Part shown: in pieces, positions 1-10,558 of the stretch
Position numbering within the stretch: position 1 is the stretch's first letter
Layout: every line of letters starts with the position of its first letter
Assembly (NCBI RefSeq): GCF_000264995.1
Contig: NW_006767439.1
Location: forward strand, 292,596-324,537
Source: Punctularia strigosozonata HHB-11173 SS5
Taxonomy: Eukaryota; Basidiomycota; Agaricomycetes; Corticiales; Punctulariaceae
Direction: 5' to 3'
DNA: 31,942 nucleotides
The notes under the pieces: generated by a model
Database searches by the model: none
What the model saw: the letters and a program-made list of their open reading frames with translations, nothing else
Told to the model about the DNA's origin: nothing
Position numbers and translations under genes: made by a program

Positions 1-538
1 TCAAATTCAAATCCTCGATCCGTCTTGTTTCAAGGACACAGAGTAGACAAGCGTAAGAGCTCGTCCAAGTGTAAGAACCCCTAGATCGTGGTACCTTAGG
101 CGGGTACCGAACCGTCGTGGTTGTTAGACTTGGCGTAAAGTCTGTCGTTGTCGTCTAGGCTGTGTCGTGTGACTTAGGCGTGAGAGTTAAGACTCTAGGC
201 GCACTAGGTCGAGTGTCGTTCTTGTGTAGGTAGCGGTGTCTTAGTCTTAAGTCTAAAAGGCCGTAACCGAGCCGTCAATCGTTATGGCGCTAAGGGCGTG
301 TATAACAAATGGACGAGCTGAAGTCCATCGACTTCAGCTAGCGTCTTATATACTACTATACAAGTACTGTACTAGAACCTTCCAGTACCTACCACAACGT
401 TCTATACTATTCTACAATGTTCCTTATGAGTCACAGTCGAGTCATAACCTGAGTCACTACAAGTCCTAGAACCTTTAGGCGCGTTCCAGCGCCTTCTACA
501 AGGTTCTACTCTATTCTGCGTGTCATTACTAAGCGTTC
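1..538. repeat. Compositionally odd repeat-like stretch, no gene
   Basis: No convincing gene is visible. Short words recur in slightly changed form: taggcg and ctaggc variants, gactc/agtct words, and a pair of related phrases, gttctatactattct near 400 and gttctactctattct near 502. The phrase cgttccagcgcc occurs near 482, and gaaccttccagtacc near 376 resembles it. This patchwork differs from the unique sequence downstream and suggests decayed repetitive DNA, for example a mutated mobile element or satellite. No terminal repeats, target duplication or transposase/reverse-transcriptase frame can be seen, so the class is unknown. The stretch runs off the left edge. Confidence 0.35.
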
Positions 539-1376
539 ATGACATATGCCCCGGCGCTCGACGGCATTGTATTCGAGGGATATGAACTTCCAATGCCACC
601 AAACACCGACATGACATATAATGCGACATCAGGATCGACGATAGAAGGTGTGCACAAGCGCACTTATAAACTCTGAACGTTGTTCTCACTGCTACGAATT
701 TTCCATCCAGGCCTTGATCAGTCATTTAGAAGCCCCGATATCATGTGGGAGACGGAAGCCGGTCCTTCGAACTACCGCACCTTCTCAGTGTTGGCTAGCA
801 CGCCTTACCCCAGCGAACGTGTTCCCAGGACCGTTCAGCAGGTGGGACCCAGCAATATCGTTCCTAGTATCCCATACTCCCGCGCGTTCGCAACCTCTGC
901 TGGCGAGATGAGAGCCGGGCGATCGACTGTTACGGATGGCGAAGGCTTTAGGGCATCCGATGGCGCATGCACCAATGACTCCGTGTCATTCACCAGTAAC
1001 CTTCGCACAACAGGACCGCACGCGAGCGCGGCAAATCGCGCAAAGAAATTCCAGTGCCCGCATGCAGGGTGCCAGTCCAGCTACACAACAAAAGCGAATC
1101 TGATCAGTAAGTATCCCATGGTGTCATGGGCGCCAGCATTAAGCACACTTTCTTTCAGGCCACTTGGACGTCCATGCAGGGATCAAGAAATTTGAATGCG
1201 CGGCATCCAACTGTCGAAGTCGCTTTACCCGCCGCTCTGACCTCAAGCGCCATGAGAAAATACACGAACCGAATCGCGAAGCGTTCGTCTGTCACGCCGA
1301 GGGATGCGAAAAACAGTTCTCTCGTCTCGATAGCCTACGATCCCACCAAAATACTACGCGTCACCATGCAATGTAA
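539..1376 (+). CDS. C2H2 zinc-finger protein (three fingers, TFIIIA-type)
   Basis: This is a predicted nuclear DNA-binding protein of 240 residues. Proposed exons are 539-647, 711-1106 and 1159-1376, with introns of 63 and 52 bases (GTGTGC..CAG and GTAAGT..CAG). Both junctions keep frame (phase 1), and the second rebuilds finger 1, which supports the model. Three fingers lie at the C-terminus: C152-x4-C157-x12-H170-x3-H174, C182-x4-C187-x12-H200-x3-H204 and C213-x4-C218-x12-H231-x5-H237. The C-x4-C spacing is the TFIIIA/ZIC-like type common in fungal regulators. The first 150 residues are low-complexity and match nothing I know. The ATG at 539 opens an exon starting MTYAPALDG; ATG 743 in exon 2 is the fallback start. 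The protein stops three residues after the last zinc ligand. It converges with the TFIIF gene. The finger region is secure, the target genes are unknown. Confidence 0.8.
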
Positions 1377-1979
1377 TGCAAGGGGCCCGTTATTTTTGCC
1401 GTGATGTGCTCGCTGGGCGTGGCATTTATTTCCTTTGTTATCTCGTAAAACTGTGTTGTTCATGATGGTAGTTCTGGCTGCGGATGATACTTAGACGAAT
1501 CAACTATATTCTTTCTCCCTACTTTATATCTCCTAATGTAGTGTAGATGCCCGGTGATAGATGTCAAGCACCATACTGTTTTAGGGGCCCGCGTGAACGA
1601 AACACCTAGATTTCGGTAGCTAGTTCGTCGCCATACCTGGAAAGCATTCTCCTTCAACCCGAAGACTATATATTGCATATATGCTATTATTGGATATCGA
1701 GCATACTGTAATGTACATACGCAGCCGTCAGGAAGGAGCCTGCTGGCCGTGCGTCACGACGGCCATCATTATGGCACAGATGCCGCTAGATATGCTAGCG
1801 TGCTGATAGAAGGAAACCCCTGGATAGGAAGAACATCGGGGAGCTGAGGCTTGGGCAACAAACAACAGGGCGCAAGAGACGTCGGATCCACGGCTAACAC
1901 GGTCCCACTTTACGTTGCGCGCCAGATTCTGTTGCTGAAGGCCTTGAGGGAACATGTAGCGGCATGCATTATCCGACTA
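1377..1979. other. Intergenic, convergent 3' ends
   Basis: This gap separates the 3' ends of the zinc-finger gene (+) and TFG2 (-). Open frames here are short, lack family features and look like chance. It should hold the two 3' UTRs and polyadenylation sites. I see no repeat or RNA gene. Confidence 0.6.
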
Positions 1980-3522
1980 TCATGATACTTCTTCCATGTC
2001 ATCCTCCTCGTCTTCGTCTTCACCCATGCTGAGATCCTCTGCCTCTTCCTTCGGATCGAATCCGTACGTTGAAGAAGCAGACGGGACAGGCGGAAGTGGC
2101 ACATGCTCCGCCTTGATCTACAGAGACGTTGTGCTCAGAACCTGGTCTCCGATAGAATGACCAGCAATGACTCACCCCATCTTCGCGGAAGTTGGGCTTA
2201 AGCTCCCACGTCCCACTGAATTCGCCACTGCGAGTAAGGACTGCGATTTCCGAGAGCACCTCTTTGAGATACACCTCCGGTTGCTGGGTTCGCTCGCGAA
2301 GAATCTGATAACAACACGTTCATTAAAACGGAGCCTTGCACGCGTGGGAGAAGAAAAGACCTTGATCGGCCATCGCTCCTGTTGCCTGAACAGAAAAAAC
2401 AGCATATCGAGAAGCTGATTCCTGGGCATCCTTGCCATGCGCTCGAATTGACCCTTGGGAGGCTTCTGTTTGGTTTTCTGTTCAATCGTTTGTTAGCAAT
2501 GCTCTCCGCGGACGATCCGAGAAACGTACGACAAAGCCGCGGAACGCGCTAGAGTCTTGTACACCGCTGCTCAGCATGTTGATCTTGTTAATTCCGTCGG
2601 TCGACGAGATCACGTCGTCAATCATACGTATCTGGCGCAATGGCGTATTCGCGGCGACGCTCCGCGCCTTCATTCGTCGGCGGTACGACGAGGTGAACAT
2701 AGGTCGAACGTTGCATTCATGTCGGACGGCGCCCGCCAGCATAGTCGACCGAGCCCGAGAATTGACATGCGAATAGGAAGACTGAGAAGAAGAAAGCATG
2801 GGGGAAGCGGTGGGGAGCGGGGTCGCCGCAGGGGAACGGAAGGAAGATGGGGTTCCAGGACGCGAGGAAGGTTGTGATTGGGAGTGTGGCATGCTATATG
2901 AAGATCCGGGGGTCCCTGGGATGACGAAGTTAAATGTCGCACGTCCAGATGGTTCCGGAGTTGATGGTTTAGTTACCATTTGGCGTATAGATTGCGGCCT
3001 TCGGTTTCTCGGCGATCACATACTGGTTTTCGACCATGTCGTTGACCATGTCAAGTTCGTAACTGTCTGGATGATCTGCGCTGTATCATGAGTCAGTCAG
3101 CATGCGCGCGACATATGAGTGACGAAGTACAAAGGAGGAGTCGGAAAGCTAGGCAATGCGGAAGCCAGCTCACTTCTCTGGATCTTCCGGTGGTAGCATC
3201 AGGAATATGCGAGGTTTCTTCTTGGTGACCGGGTTAACCTCCTCCGGATACACTCGGATCGTGGCAAGGTGTATATTCGCTTGATCGACCCTTGACCACC
3301 TCTCGAGCAGAAACTTAGGTATCTTACATCCAATTGATAGTGCCCGGATGTAGCCAATGCCGACTAGGGGAGCGACGCGCTCACCTTGGCGAGCCAAATG
3401 CGGCCCAGCGGACCATCTTGGTATATGAGGTGTTCGTCGGGGTCAGGCAGCGTCTCCTCTTCGTTCTGCCCAAGAACGGCGTCAAAGGGTTTCTTCTCGT
3501 CTTCTGCAGCCAGAGAATCCAT
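1980..3522 (-). CDS. TFG2: Transcription initiation factor TFIIF, small (beta/RAP30) subunit
   Basis: This is the TFIIF beta subunit, which binds RNA polymerase II with TFIIF alpha in the pre-initiation complex. Exons on the minus strand are 3522-3385, 3322-3174, 3080-2977, 2915-2530, 2477-2361, 2304-2176 and 2117-1980. Introns are 52-93 bases, all phases agree, and the protein is 386 residues. The N-terminal dimerisation domain shows GRIWLAKIPKFLLERW (about residues 41-56) and RIFLMLPPEDPE. The core has NSRARSTMLAGAVRHECN and NMLSSGVQ. The C-terminal winged helix (about 268-340) has FERMARMPRNQLLDMLF, EVYLKEVLSEIAVL and GTWELKPNFREDG. The tail is acidic (MGEDEDEEDDMEEVS). A Ser/Thr-Pro-rich insert at about 132-185 separates the N-terminal half from the core. 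ATG 3522 has an in-frame stop just upstream. It is divergent from the F-box-like gene, with 280 bases between the starts. Identification is very secure. Confidence 0.95.
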
Positions 3523-3802
3523 CGCGTATAGCTCTTATGAGAGACCGAGCGAATATTGATGGGTAGTTGGCGGCCAGCTGTCTGGGGGTTGTGGTGGCGC
3601 GCCGAAAGGGGTGCGAGACAAGACGAGACGGATCGGGACGAGTGCCACGGGCATTCATCATGCATCATGACTCCGTCGACGTAGCAGCAGCTCATGGGAC
3701 ATATCGTCGCTGAGGGCTTTACGAACTCGTCAGACGTAAAATACATCGCTCGTTCCCTCCTAGGCCCAAACGTCCACCTCCAACTTGGTTACTGCGTGGA
3801 AA
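3523..3802. promoter_or_regulatory. Bidirectional promoter region TFG2 / F-box-like gene
   Basis: These 280 bases lie between two divergently placed start codons, so they must hold the 5' UTRs and promoters of both genes. No clear TATA box or named operator is visible. The promoter role is inferred only from gene orientation. Confidence 0.45.
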
Positions 3803-4967
3803 ATGAACGACTCGACCTCTTCGATAGGCGGTGAACCACGTTCCTTCCAGACCGATGAGGCATGGGCGGCCAGTGTAGCCCAGCGAAAGTTGCAGGCTCT
3901 GTCCGCACGGAAGGACCAATCCCAACAACTGGAGGGATTGAAGGGTTTGCCCATCGAGATGGTGCGCATACATACGAGCCTATCCTGCCACGCGTGCACT
4001 TGGTTAATCCACAAGAGGTCAGGTACATGCCGTTATCGACTCTTTGCCTGTGGCAGATGTACTGTCGTTCTACCTTTCGGAAGGGTTCTTGCGAGATGCT
4101 GTCATGACTCATCTGGTGTACAAGAAACTCCTCACCGAGCAAGTGTGCACGTCGCTCATGCTCCTACGTGACATCATGATGCTCTCAGCCTGGACCAACA
4201 AAGCCGGAGAAAAGACAACGACAGCATATCTTTCGACTTTGCGTCTTACGAGGCAAAATATACAAACCACTCTAGATTACGGCATTCGTGTGCAAGGCGC
4301 GCTCGTCATGGGCTTGGATGGAAAGCCGGCGCGAGAGCTGATAGTGGAGAAGTGGACCCACGGGGGCAAGGTGGACTACAAGAGAGGGCGCAAGCTTGTC
4401 AATCAGGCGTTGGCCAGCCGTAATCCCGAAACCATCGACCTCGTATCGGACATGATGGCGTTGCAGGTCGGTCGCAACTTCACCCAAGTGGAAATCTCCG
4501 CTGACGGCTCATAAAAGCTCAAGCTAGTGGAAACATACTCCAACATGGTCACAAGTCACAGCGACCCTGGGGATGAGCCACGACGGCCAACTCATATCCT
4601 GGACTCTGCGCGATACAAATTCACCGGCCGGACAGCGGCAACTACGCGTCGGTCGCTCTTCAGTATTCCGAGACTCTTATTCATCCCCTATCGGCGATAC
4701 GAGCGGCTGCTCAAGGGTACTGATCGGCGGTTCAGCAGCTCTTTCGAGTGTCTGACCCCGAAATGTGTCGAAACGATTCGGACGGCGTGTGCTAAGAAGG
4801 AATGGTTCGGAACACCGATCGACCACCACGACGCAGAGGGGCAGTGTCAGCTTGCGTTGGATATCTGCTCCGCGATCATGGAGTTGCAAGCGTTGACGGG
4901 TCCTATGGGCGATTACGCACGCCAGAAAGGCAAACACGTTCTCCAGGTTGCGGATTGGCGAGGGTAA
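3803..4967 (+). CDS. Hypothetical protein with F-box-like N-terminal motif
   Basis: I do not recognise this gene as a named family. Proposed exons are 3803-3961, 4023-4470 and 4528-4967, giving 348 residues. Intron 1 (61 bases, GTGCGC..CAG) joins in frame and creates GLPIEMVHAVIDSLPVADVL. That spacing of LP, E, I, LP, D and L resembles the start of an F-box (consensus LPxEllxxIlxxLxxxDLl), the Skp1-binding motif of SCF ubiquitin ligases. The rest is mostly alpha-helix-like and charged, with no leucine-rich or WD repeats. Intron 2 (57 bases) starts at a weak GTCGCA donor. It is proposed because the upstream frame stops at 4512-4514 while the next frame stays open to 4967 and looks protein-like. 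If that junction is wrong the protein ends at about 162 residues. ATG 3803 has a good context (ggaaaATG). The next gene starts only 175 bases on, same strand. Confidence 0.55.
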
Positions 4968-5142
4968 ATATTGATAACGATACATACGGCCTGTGTCAAA
5001 ATCAAGCTATCTATCATCCTGTTTATTCTGCTCGAGTACTTTACCGCAGCACGATATATGTGTCAATACAAGCACGCCAGTGATCATCCACCAGACATCA
5101 AAAGTAGCCACTAGACGCAGCCACCCATTTCTGTTCTTGCCC

Positions 5143-8100
5143 ATGGACGTGCCCTTTCATTCCTCAGGTGCTCTCAGCAGGTCCCATTACACTCTTGTCC
5201 GCAATGTCGAGAACGCGCAGACGCTGCAGGTCGCAGATCAGTTGCTGAGCAATGAAGTGGACAAGATCCGCGACCGCTTCACGCGTAAACCGCCCACGTC
5301 GGTATGCAACTCCGGGAATTGTATGCAGGGGGTGATTTTGACGATACTCCAGAGCGAATGCAAAGAGGCTTTGGTGCTGATCATGTACTGTGTGACTGCA
5401 ATCAGCGCACCTGGAGTTATCAACAGCGACCGCCTGGAATTCGCATTGCCATACGCGCTCAATCTCGCGGAGGCGGGCGGATCACTAGGCGACAGGAGGA
5501 TTGGTACGCGTCAGACTTCGATACAAACCTTGTTAGATGCCACTGAGTGTACGACAGGTTACTTATTTTGCGCAGAACAACTCCCAGCTACACACGACCT
5601 TCACCTCATGCTCGTCAATACGTTGTTAAAAGATCTTTCTTCCTCCATGATACCCCGCATCTGCACTGCCCTAGAAGTCATAATAGCCTCGCCATCTGAT
5701 GTCGTCGTACCCGCCGTCAGGGACCGACTCTACGAGTTGCTAGGTCATACATCGTCAGTAGGTATTCGGGTTGCCACTCCCGTACGAGGGAGCGCTAACG
5801 TGCACTTTCTCTACTCAGCCCACTCGTGCGCCGCAGGACTGTACATGCCCTCCGAGCGTTATCAAAGTTCGATGACGATCTTCTCAGCCGTGTGCCCGTC
5901 CGCATCAAATCCTTGCTCAATATCAAGCATCCTGAGCCGTCTGTCGTATACGCGGTCCTGGATGCCATGGTTGATATCGTAAAGGTGACACCGCATTTTG
6001 TCTGACTCGAATGCTAGCTGATATGCGGATGCGGCATCTATAGCTCAACACAGCCGACGCTGACAACCTTCGCGGCACACTAGCAGCCCTACTCCGCGTA
6101 TCCTTCCGGGAGGCCGATAAACGGTGGCTTGCTCGGCGTGCACTACGTGCCGCTTGCTTGTTGAAGTCAGACTTCGTCTCTCTCCGTATAGCGCTGGGGT
6201 GGAGGTTGACAATCTCTGCAGACAATCGCCGCCGGATCCTTCCGCACTTCTGGCTCTGATCCATCAGCTAAAAGTGCCAAAGCACGGTTTGCCTCATTGT
6301 GCGTTCTTATGGGTTGCGTCGAGTTCCCGTGGCTCACAGAAGCAGGTTTACTCCTGGAGGCTTATCGAGCGCTGCATCTATATCCGCCGGAGGCATTGAG
6401 TATGGTTGCCAAAGACCTTTCCCCGCTCTCGCCTATACGCCCGCTCTTGACGTCGCACGATGCCAATGCACAGTATTTGTTCCTGGACTGCCTCGAATGC
6501 CTCGACCTCGGTCTTTGGGCGGGGAATGGTTCAGATGAAAGCGGTAACTCAGCCCTCGAGCCATGGGAGATGGAGCGCATTATGGCATGTTTGGACTCAC
6601 CAGACAGCTTGATTCGAAAGAAGGTCAGGCACCACCTATGCGCCGCCGGCACGCCGCTTACCTGTGCGTCTTGTGCAGACTCTTGGGATTCTGTATCGCG
6701 TCGATCGGTCACTCGTTAGTGGCTATTTTGCGCAGCGTCTGTCATCACCGCGGCAACAAGACGCAGATCTTAACGCGCGCGCGACGGGGCTGCTCGAGCT
6801 TGCAGCTATCTTAGGTGCAGACGATGGCCATGCATATGCACAATACGTTATCCAGATTTTGGAAGCCCTGGATGATGCGGACGACGTCCCGGCTCGTCAC
6901 GAGCCTGAGAATTCCAAGGGCAAGGGCCAAGCGATCGTCAAGCCCCAACATGGACCGGTCTTGGAACATGCAGTCGAGGCAGTGCTGCTGAAGATACGAG
7001 ACGGTAAGTACTCAGCTCATTCAAATTAGGCATACACATTGACGTGACTACGTAGGGGATAGCCCATACCAGCGCTCCAGTGTCGGTGCTTTGCTTGCGA
7101 CACTTGGCGCGCGCGACGGTGCGGACCCGAGTCCGACGTTGATGGTCATACTAGCCGCGCTCGCTTGCGAATACGCCGCCGCTGGAGTCCAGGACCCTCG
7201 GGAAGCTTTGAGCGGATTTTCCATCAAGCTTGACTCGTACAGACGTCAGTACGCTTTGACCCGAAGTAATCGGACATAAGATCGCTCATCATGATTGGCA
7301 TCGTAGCGGCAGTTCAAGACGCATGTCTACTAGCGATGATGCGACTAGTCCTGGAATGCGGTGACGCTGGTCCAACAGAAGACGCTATTACGGCTGTCCG
7401 TACCCTAACTGTCGGGTCAGGAAAACATATCCGACGGGTAAAGTTCAGGAACGTTTGAAACTGATCATGTTGTTGACGTGCATGTTCCCAGCGATGCACC
7501 CAGTTCCTGGATCTAACATCGAAGCCGGAAGAACTTAGGAAGGTGGTGAAACGGATGAGAACATCCTCTGTAGGAGTATTGGTACTCGAGCTCACCACTG
7601 TGCTGATTAATCTGCGCCAGCTTCCAGATTTTGCATACGGTCTCGAAGCGTCTGCTCCAGCTGAGGGTTCGACTTCACCGAAGCATACTGAGGGTTCTTT
7701 ATCACCGTTGAGCAAGCCGCGCGCCCCCGACTCGCCCCGCTCGGTCACCGCAAAACTGCGATATGCGGCCTACGACGCGCCTCCCGCCCTTGCCCATGGG
7801 CAATTGCGGCGCGATCATTCCTTCGTCCCCGCTTCCGCTTCAAGCCGGCCCACGAGCAGTATGAGTCATCGATCTGTATCTCGGACGAGCCCGAGGGTCA
7901 CTGCACAGGTGGGAACGAGTCCGCGTTTGTCGGCGCGTGAGGAGATGAGCCCGCGGATGTTCGCGACGCTAAGTTTGAGCCCAAGACAAACGACTCAGGA
8001 CGTGCCGAGGACTGTATCGCCGGGAGAGCTTGCCCTCGCCGCAGGAGATTATGAACTGGAGGCATTAGCCAAGGTACGCCTGATTCTGATTCAACGTGCA

Positions 8101-8699
8101 ACAGTCTCAAATACCGCTTTTGCTGCAGTCGCCTCCGCGAGGTAGAGCCCCCTTCCCTGTAGAAATAAATACCTATGAAGCCGATGACACTGTGCGTTAT
8201 AGCGTGACCATTGTTTCTCATACCCTAACGAGCATTCGTAGCGCTCACGGCCGGATCTTATCGCACTCGACTCACCTTTCCTGTCCGAATCCGAGCTACC
8301 CGACCCCAGCAGCCCTACTCCAGCGGGCAATGCTGAGGAGGCAGAACCAAGACGTCGGTTTGAAATAGCCTGGAACGCTGCGAACGTCGTCAACACAAGA
8401 GGCTGGTGTGACGTAGGGATAGAGGAAGTGGTAAGGCGCATACAGAGGCTGGAAAGCATCGGAGTAGTCGTCATTTCAGCAAATCAAGCACCGTTCGCAG
8501 GTGAGACTTGTCCAACTATCACGGAAAGGTATTTCACCTCGGGCTATAACGTCGTTCAGGTGAAGTGAAACTCTTGGTCTCGTCCGCTGATTCCAGTGCG
8601 GTGCTGCGGTTGAAGGAGAGTGATGAGGAGGGCTGTTTGTGGCGGATGCGGTGTGGAGATGCAGAGCTGCGCGCGAAATTGAAGAATGCTTTAGAGTAA
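5143..8699 (+). CDS. Adaptin large subunit, AP-4 epsilon-like
   Basis: This is a large adaptin, the core subunit of a heterotetrameric vesicle coat that selects cargo at the trans-Golgi or endosomes. Confident exons are 5143-5301, 5353-5503, 5558-5753, 5819-5984, 6044-6175, 6222-6623, 6679-7003, 7056-7244, 7307-7437, 7492-8073, 8242-8500 and 8560-8699. An optional ten-residue exon may begin at 8132. The product is about 943-953 residues. The N-terminal trunk is helical-repeat: ECKEALVLIMYC, ALNLAEAGGSLGDRRIGYLF, LMLVNTLLKDLSSS, PAVRDRLYELLGHTSPLVRR and RRTVHALRAL. The run VNT-x2-KDL, then VRRR-x-VHAL, is closer to my memory of AP-4 epsilon than to AP-1 gamma or AP-2 alpha. A hinge at about 640-810 is Ser/Pro-rich with repeated SPR words (TSPR, MSPR, LSPR). 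A short folded tail follows (EIAWNAANVVNTRGW, GEVKLLVSSADSSAVLRL). The donor at 6176 is weak and its intron only 46 bases. The adaptin family is secure; the epsilon assignment is likely. Confidence 0.82.
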
Positions 8700-8775
8700 T
8701 GATGGACCACGTTCTATGTTACTACTGACCAGTGACCTGGCAAGCATAAGTACTTATCGGAGGAGATTAACGGGT

Positions 8776-8781
8776 CACGTG
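8776..8781. promoter_or_regulatory. E-box CACGTG upstream of BUB3
   Basis: A perfect CACGTG palindrome, in gggtCACGTGatc, lies 82 bases before the BUB3 ATG and 77 bases after the adaptin stop. The word is the core site of bHLH factors such as Cbf1. Its placement in a 163-base gap fits a BUB3 promoter element, but a six-base match can occur by chance. Confidence 0.35.
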
Positions 8782-8862
8782 ATCATTCAGCGATGAGTGC
8801 CCGGGCGCTCGCCTCGTTGATACGTTTTACCTCCCTGTCCGAGCTTACACTGTACAGGCGTG

Positions 8863-10228
8863 ATGTCCGGTGAGTGTCGTTCATCGCTCGTGAACTCGTC
8901 CTCTAACTCGCTCGTAGATCAAGTGGAGTTAGCCTCGGCTCCTTTCGACAGCATCTCCCGAGTTAGCTTTTCACCGAGCAACCCAAGTCATCTCCTCGTC
9001 TCATCATGGGATACCGTTAGTCGCTCAGGCTGTTCAGGCACACTGTGAACTGACTAGTCTCCAGACTGTACGATTCTACGATACCGCTGCCAACGAGCAG
9101 AAGTCCAAGTTCGACCACAGGGCCGCAGTACTTTCTTGCTGCTTTGCCGATGCGACCCACGCTTTTAGTGGCGGTTTGGACACGGCAGTTCTTCAGTGCG
9201 TCGACATATGAGAACATTTCTTGACTCTGTCCTGATATTCTGCTCGAGCATGATAGTCTCGACCTAGAGGCGGACAAGTCCGTCCCGATCGGCCAACACG
9301 CCAGCACCGTTTCCTCCATGAGCTATGCCTCCGAAATCAGTCAGTCCTGCCCTTACTACACCGGCCCTCTACTAATTTGCTACATCAGATGCTCTAGTCA
9401 CTGGTTCATGGGACAGCACTGTGCGGTTCTGGGATCCACGCGCTGGACCTGGCGCTGCGCAGCAAGCGTCACACACGGTGCCTGAGCGCGTCTATGCCCT
9501 GGACCTCGTCAAGAACACGCTGGTTGTCGCGATGGCCAGCAGACTCTTCCATATCTTCGATATCCGAAAGATGGACAGGCCGACGCAGGAGCGCGAGAGC
9601 AGTTTGAAGTACATGACGCGCTCACTTGCGTGCATGGTGGACGGGCAAGGTGCGTGAGCCACCTGATCGTATAGTCGTCGAAGTCCGACACATTGTTACC
9701 ACCCAGGATACGCCACCGGCTCCGTTGAGGGTCGCATCGCAGTCGAATATTTTGATCCGAGTCCGGAGATGCAGCAAAAGAAGTACGCTTTCAAATCACA
9801 CCGACAAACAATTGACGACGTCGACCATGTCTGGCCCGTCAACGCGCTTGCCTTCCATCCCACGTACGTGTAGCCACGTTCACGTGTGATGAACGTCGCT
9901 GACATTCGCACCGCAGGTACAACACGCTTGCTTCCGCTGGCGGCGATGGTACTGTCTCGATGTGGAACCACGAGTTGAAGAAACGTATCCGGCAGTACAA
10001 CAAGTACAATTCTTCCGTATCGAGTGTCGCGTTCAATTCCGACGGCACTAAGATGGCCGTTGCGACGAGCTATGGATGGGAAGCGGGCGAGGAAGGTGCT
10101 AAGACGGCGGAGCGGCCAAGCCTGTTTATCAGAACGTTGGGAGACGAGGTCAAGGTTCGTATATGGAAACTCGCTATGAATCGGCCGCGTCTTACTCTTG
10201 CCTCGTGTCACAGCCCAAGGGCCGCTGA
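8863..10228 (+). CDS. BUB3: Mitotic spindle checkpoint WD40 protein BUB3
   Basis: BUB3 is a seven-bladed WD40 propeller that recruits BUB1 and BUBR1/Mad3 to phosphorylated kinetochore KNL1 and restrains the anaphase-promoting complex. Exons are 8863-8869, 8918-9015, 9065-9195, 9257-9339, 9389-9649, 9707-9863, 9917-10154 and 10214-10228. All phases agree, and the 329 residues match the usual size. Diagnostic stretches are [84 protein letters not shown] and [13 protein letters not shown]. The DPSPE and KKYAFK.HR signatures separate BUB3 from the related RAE1. The first coding exon is only seven bases (ATGTCCG, followed by GTGAGT). The last carries just PKGR and the stop, equivalent to the KPK-type end of known BUB3. 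It lies 163 bases after the adaptin gene on the same strand. Confidence 0.95.
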
Positions 10229-10558
10229 ATTACGTCGCGATGGCGGTCATGCCCACCGACTCCCACATTTGCAAGAAACGCGTTCAGTATCTGTTGGCGA
10301 ACGTCTAAATCAAGTGCCGTGAATGCATGATTGTCGCAATATCATGAGACTAATATCACATGGATGTGAATGTTGAGGACAAATCACGTCCTGTAAGCCA
10401 TTCAATGTCGCAACAGCATTGCGAGGAAGTTGCCGAAATAACACGAACCGAAGTTTGAACGTACAAGCTTATCCTAACAAGCTCAAGAGGTGCCAGATCA
10501 TAAGATGAGGCGGTCTGACATGTTCTACCGAACACGGAGAATTAGTTGCAACCTCTCC
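10229..10558. other. Intergenic, convergent 3' ends
   Basis: These 330 bases lie between the BUB3 stop (+) and the metacaspase stop (-). They are relatively AT-rich and contain only very short frames. I see nothing beyond expected 3' UTRs. Confidence 0.6.

Noticed and set aside
5389-5423. Possible extra 35-base intron in the adaptin (gtgact..acag)
   Set aside because: It is too short to splice and would shift the frame, whereas reading through keeps the frame that continues into ALNLAEAGG.
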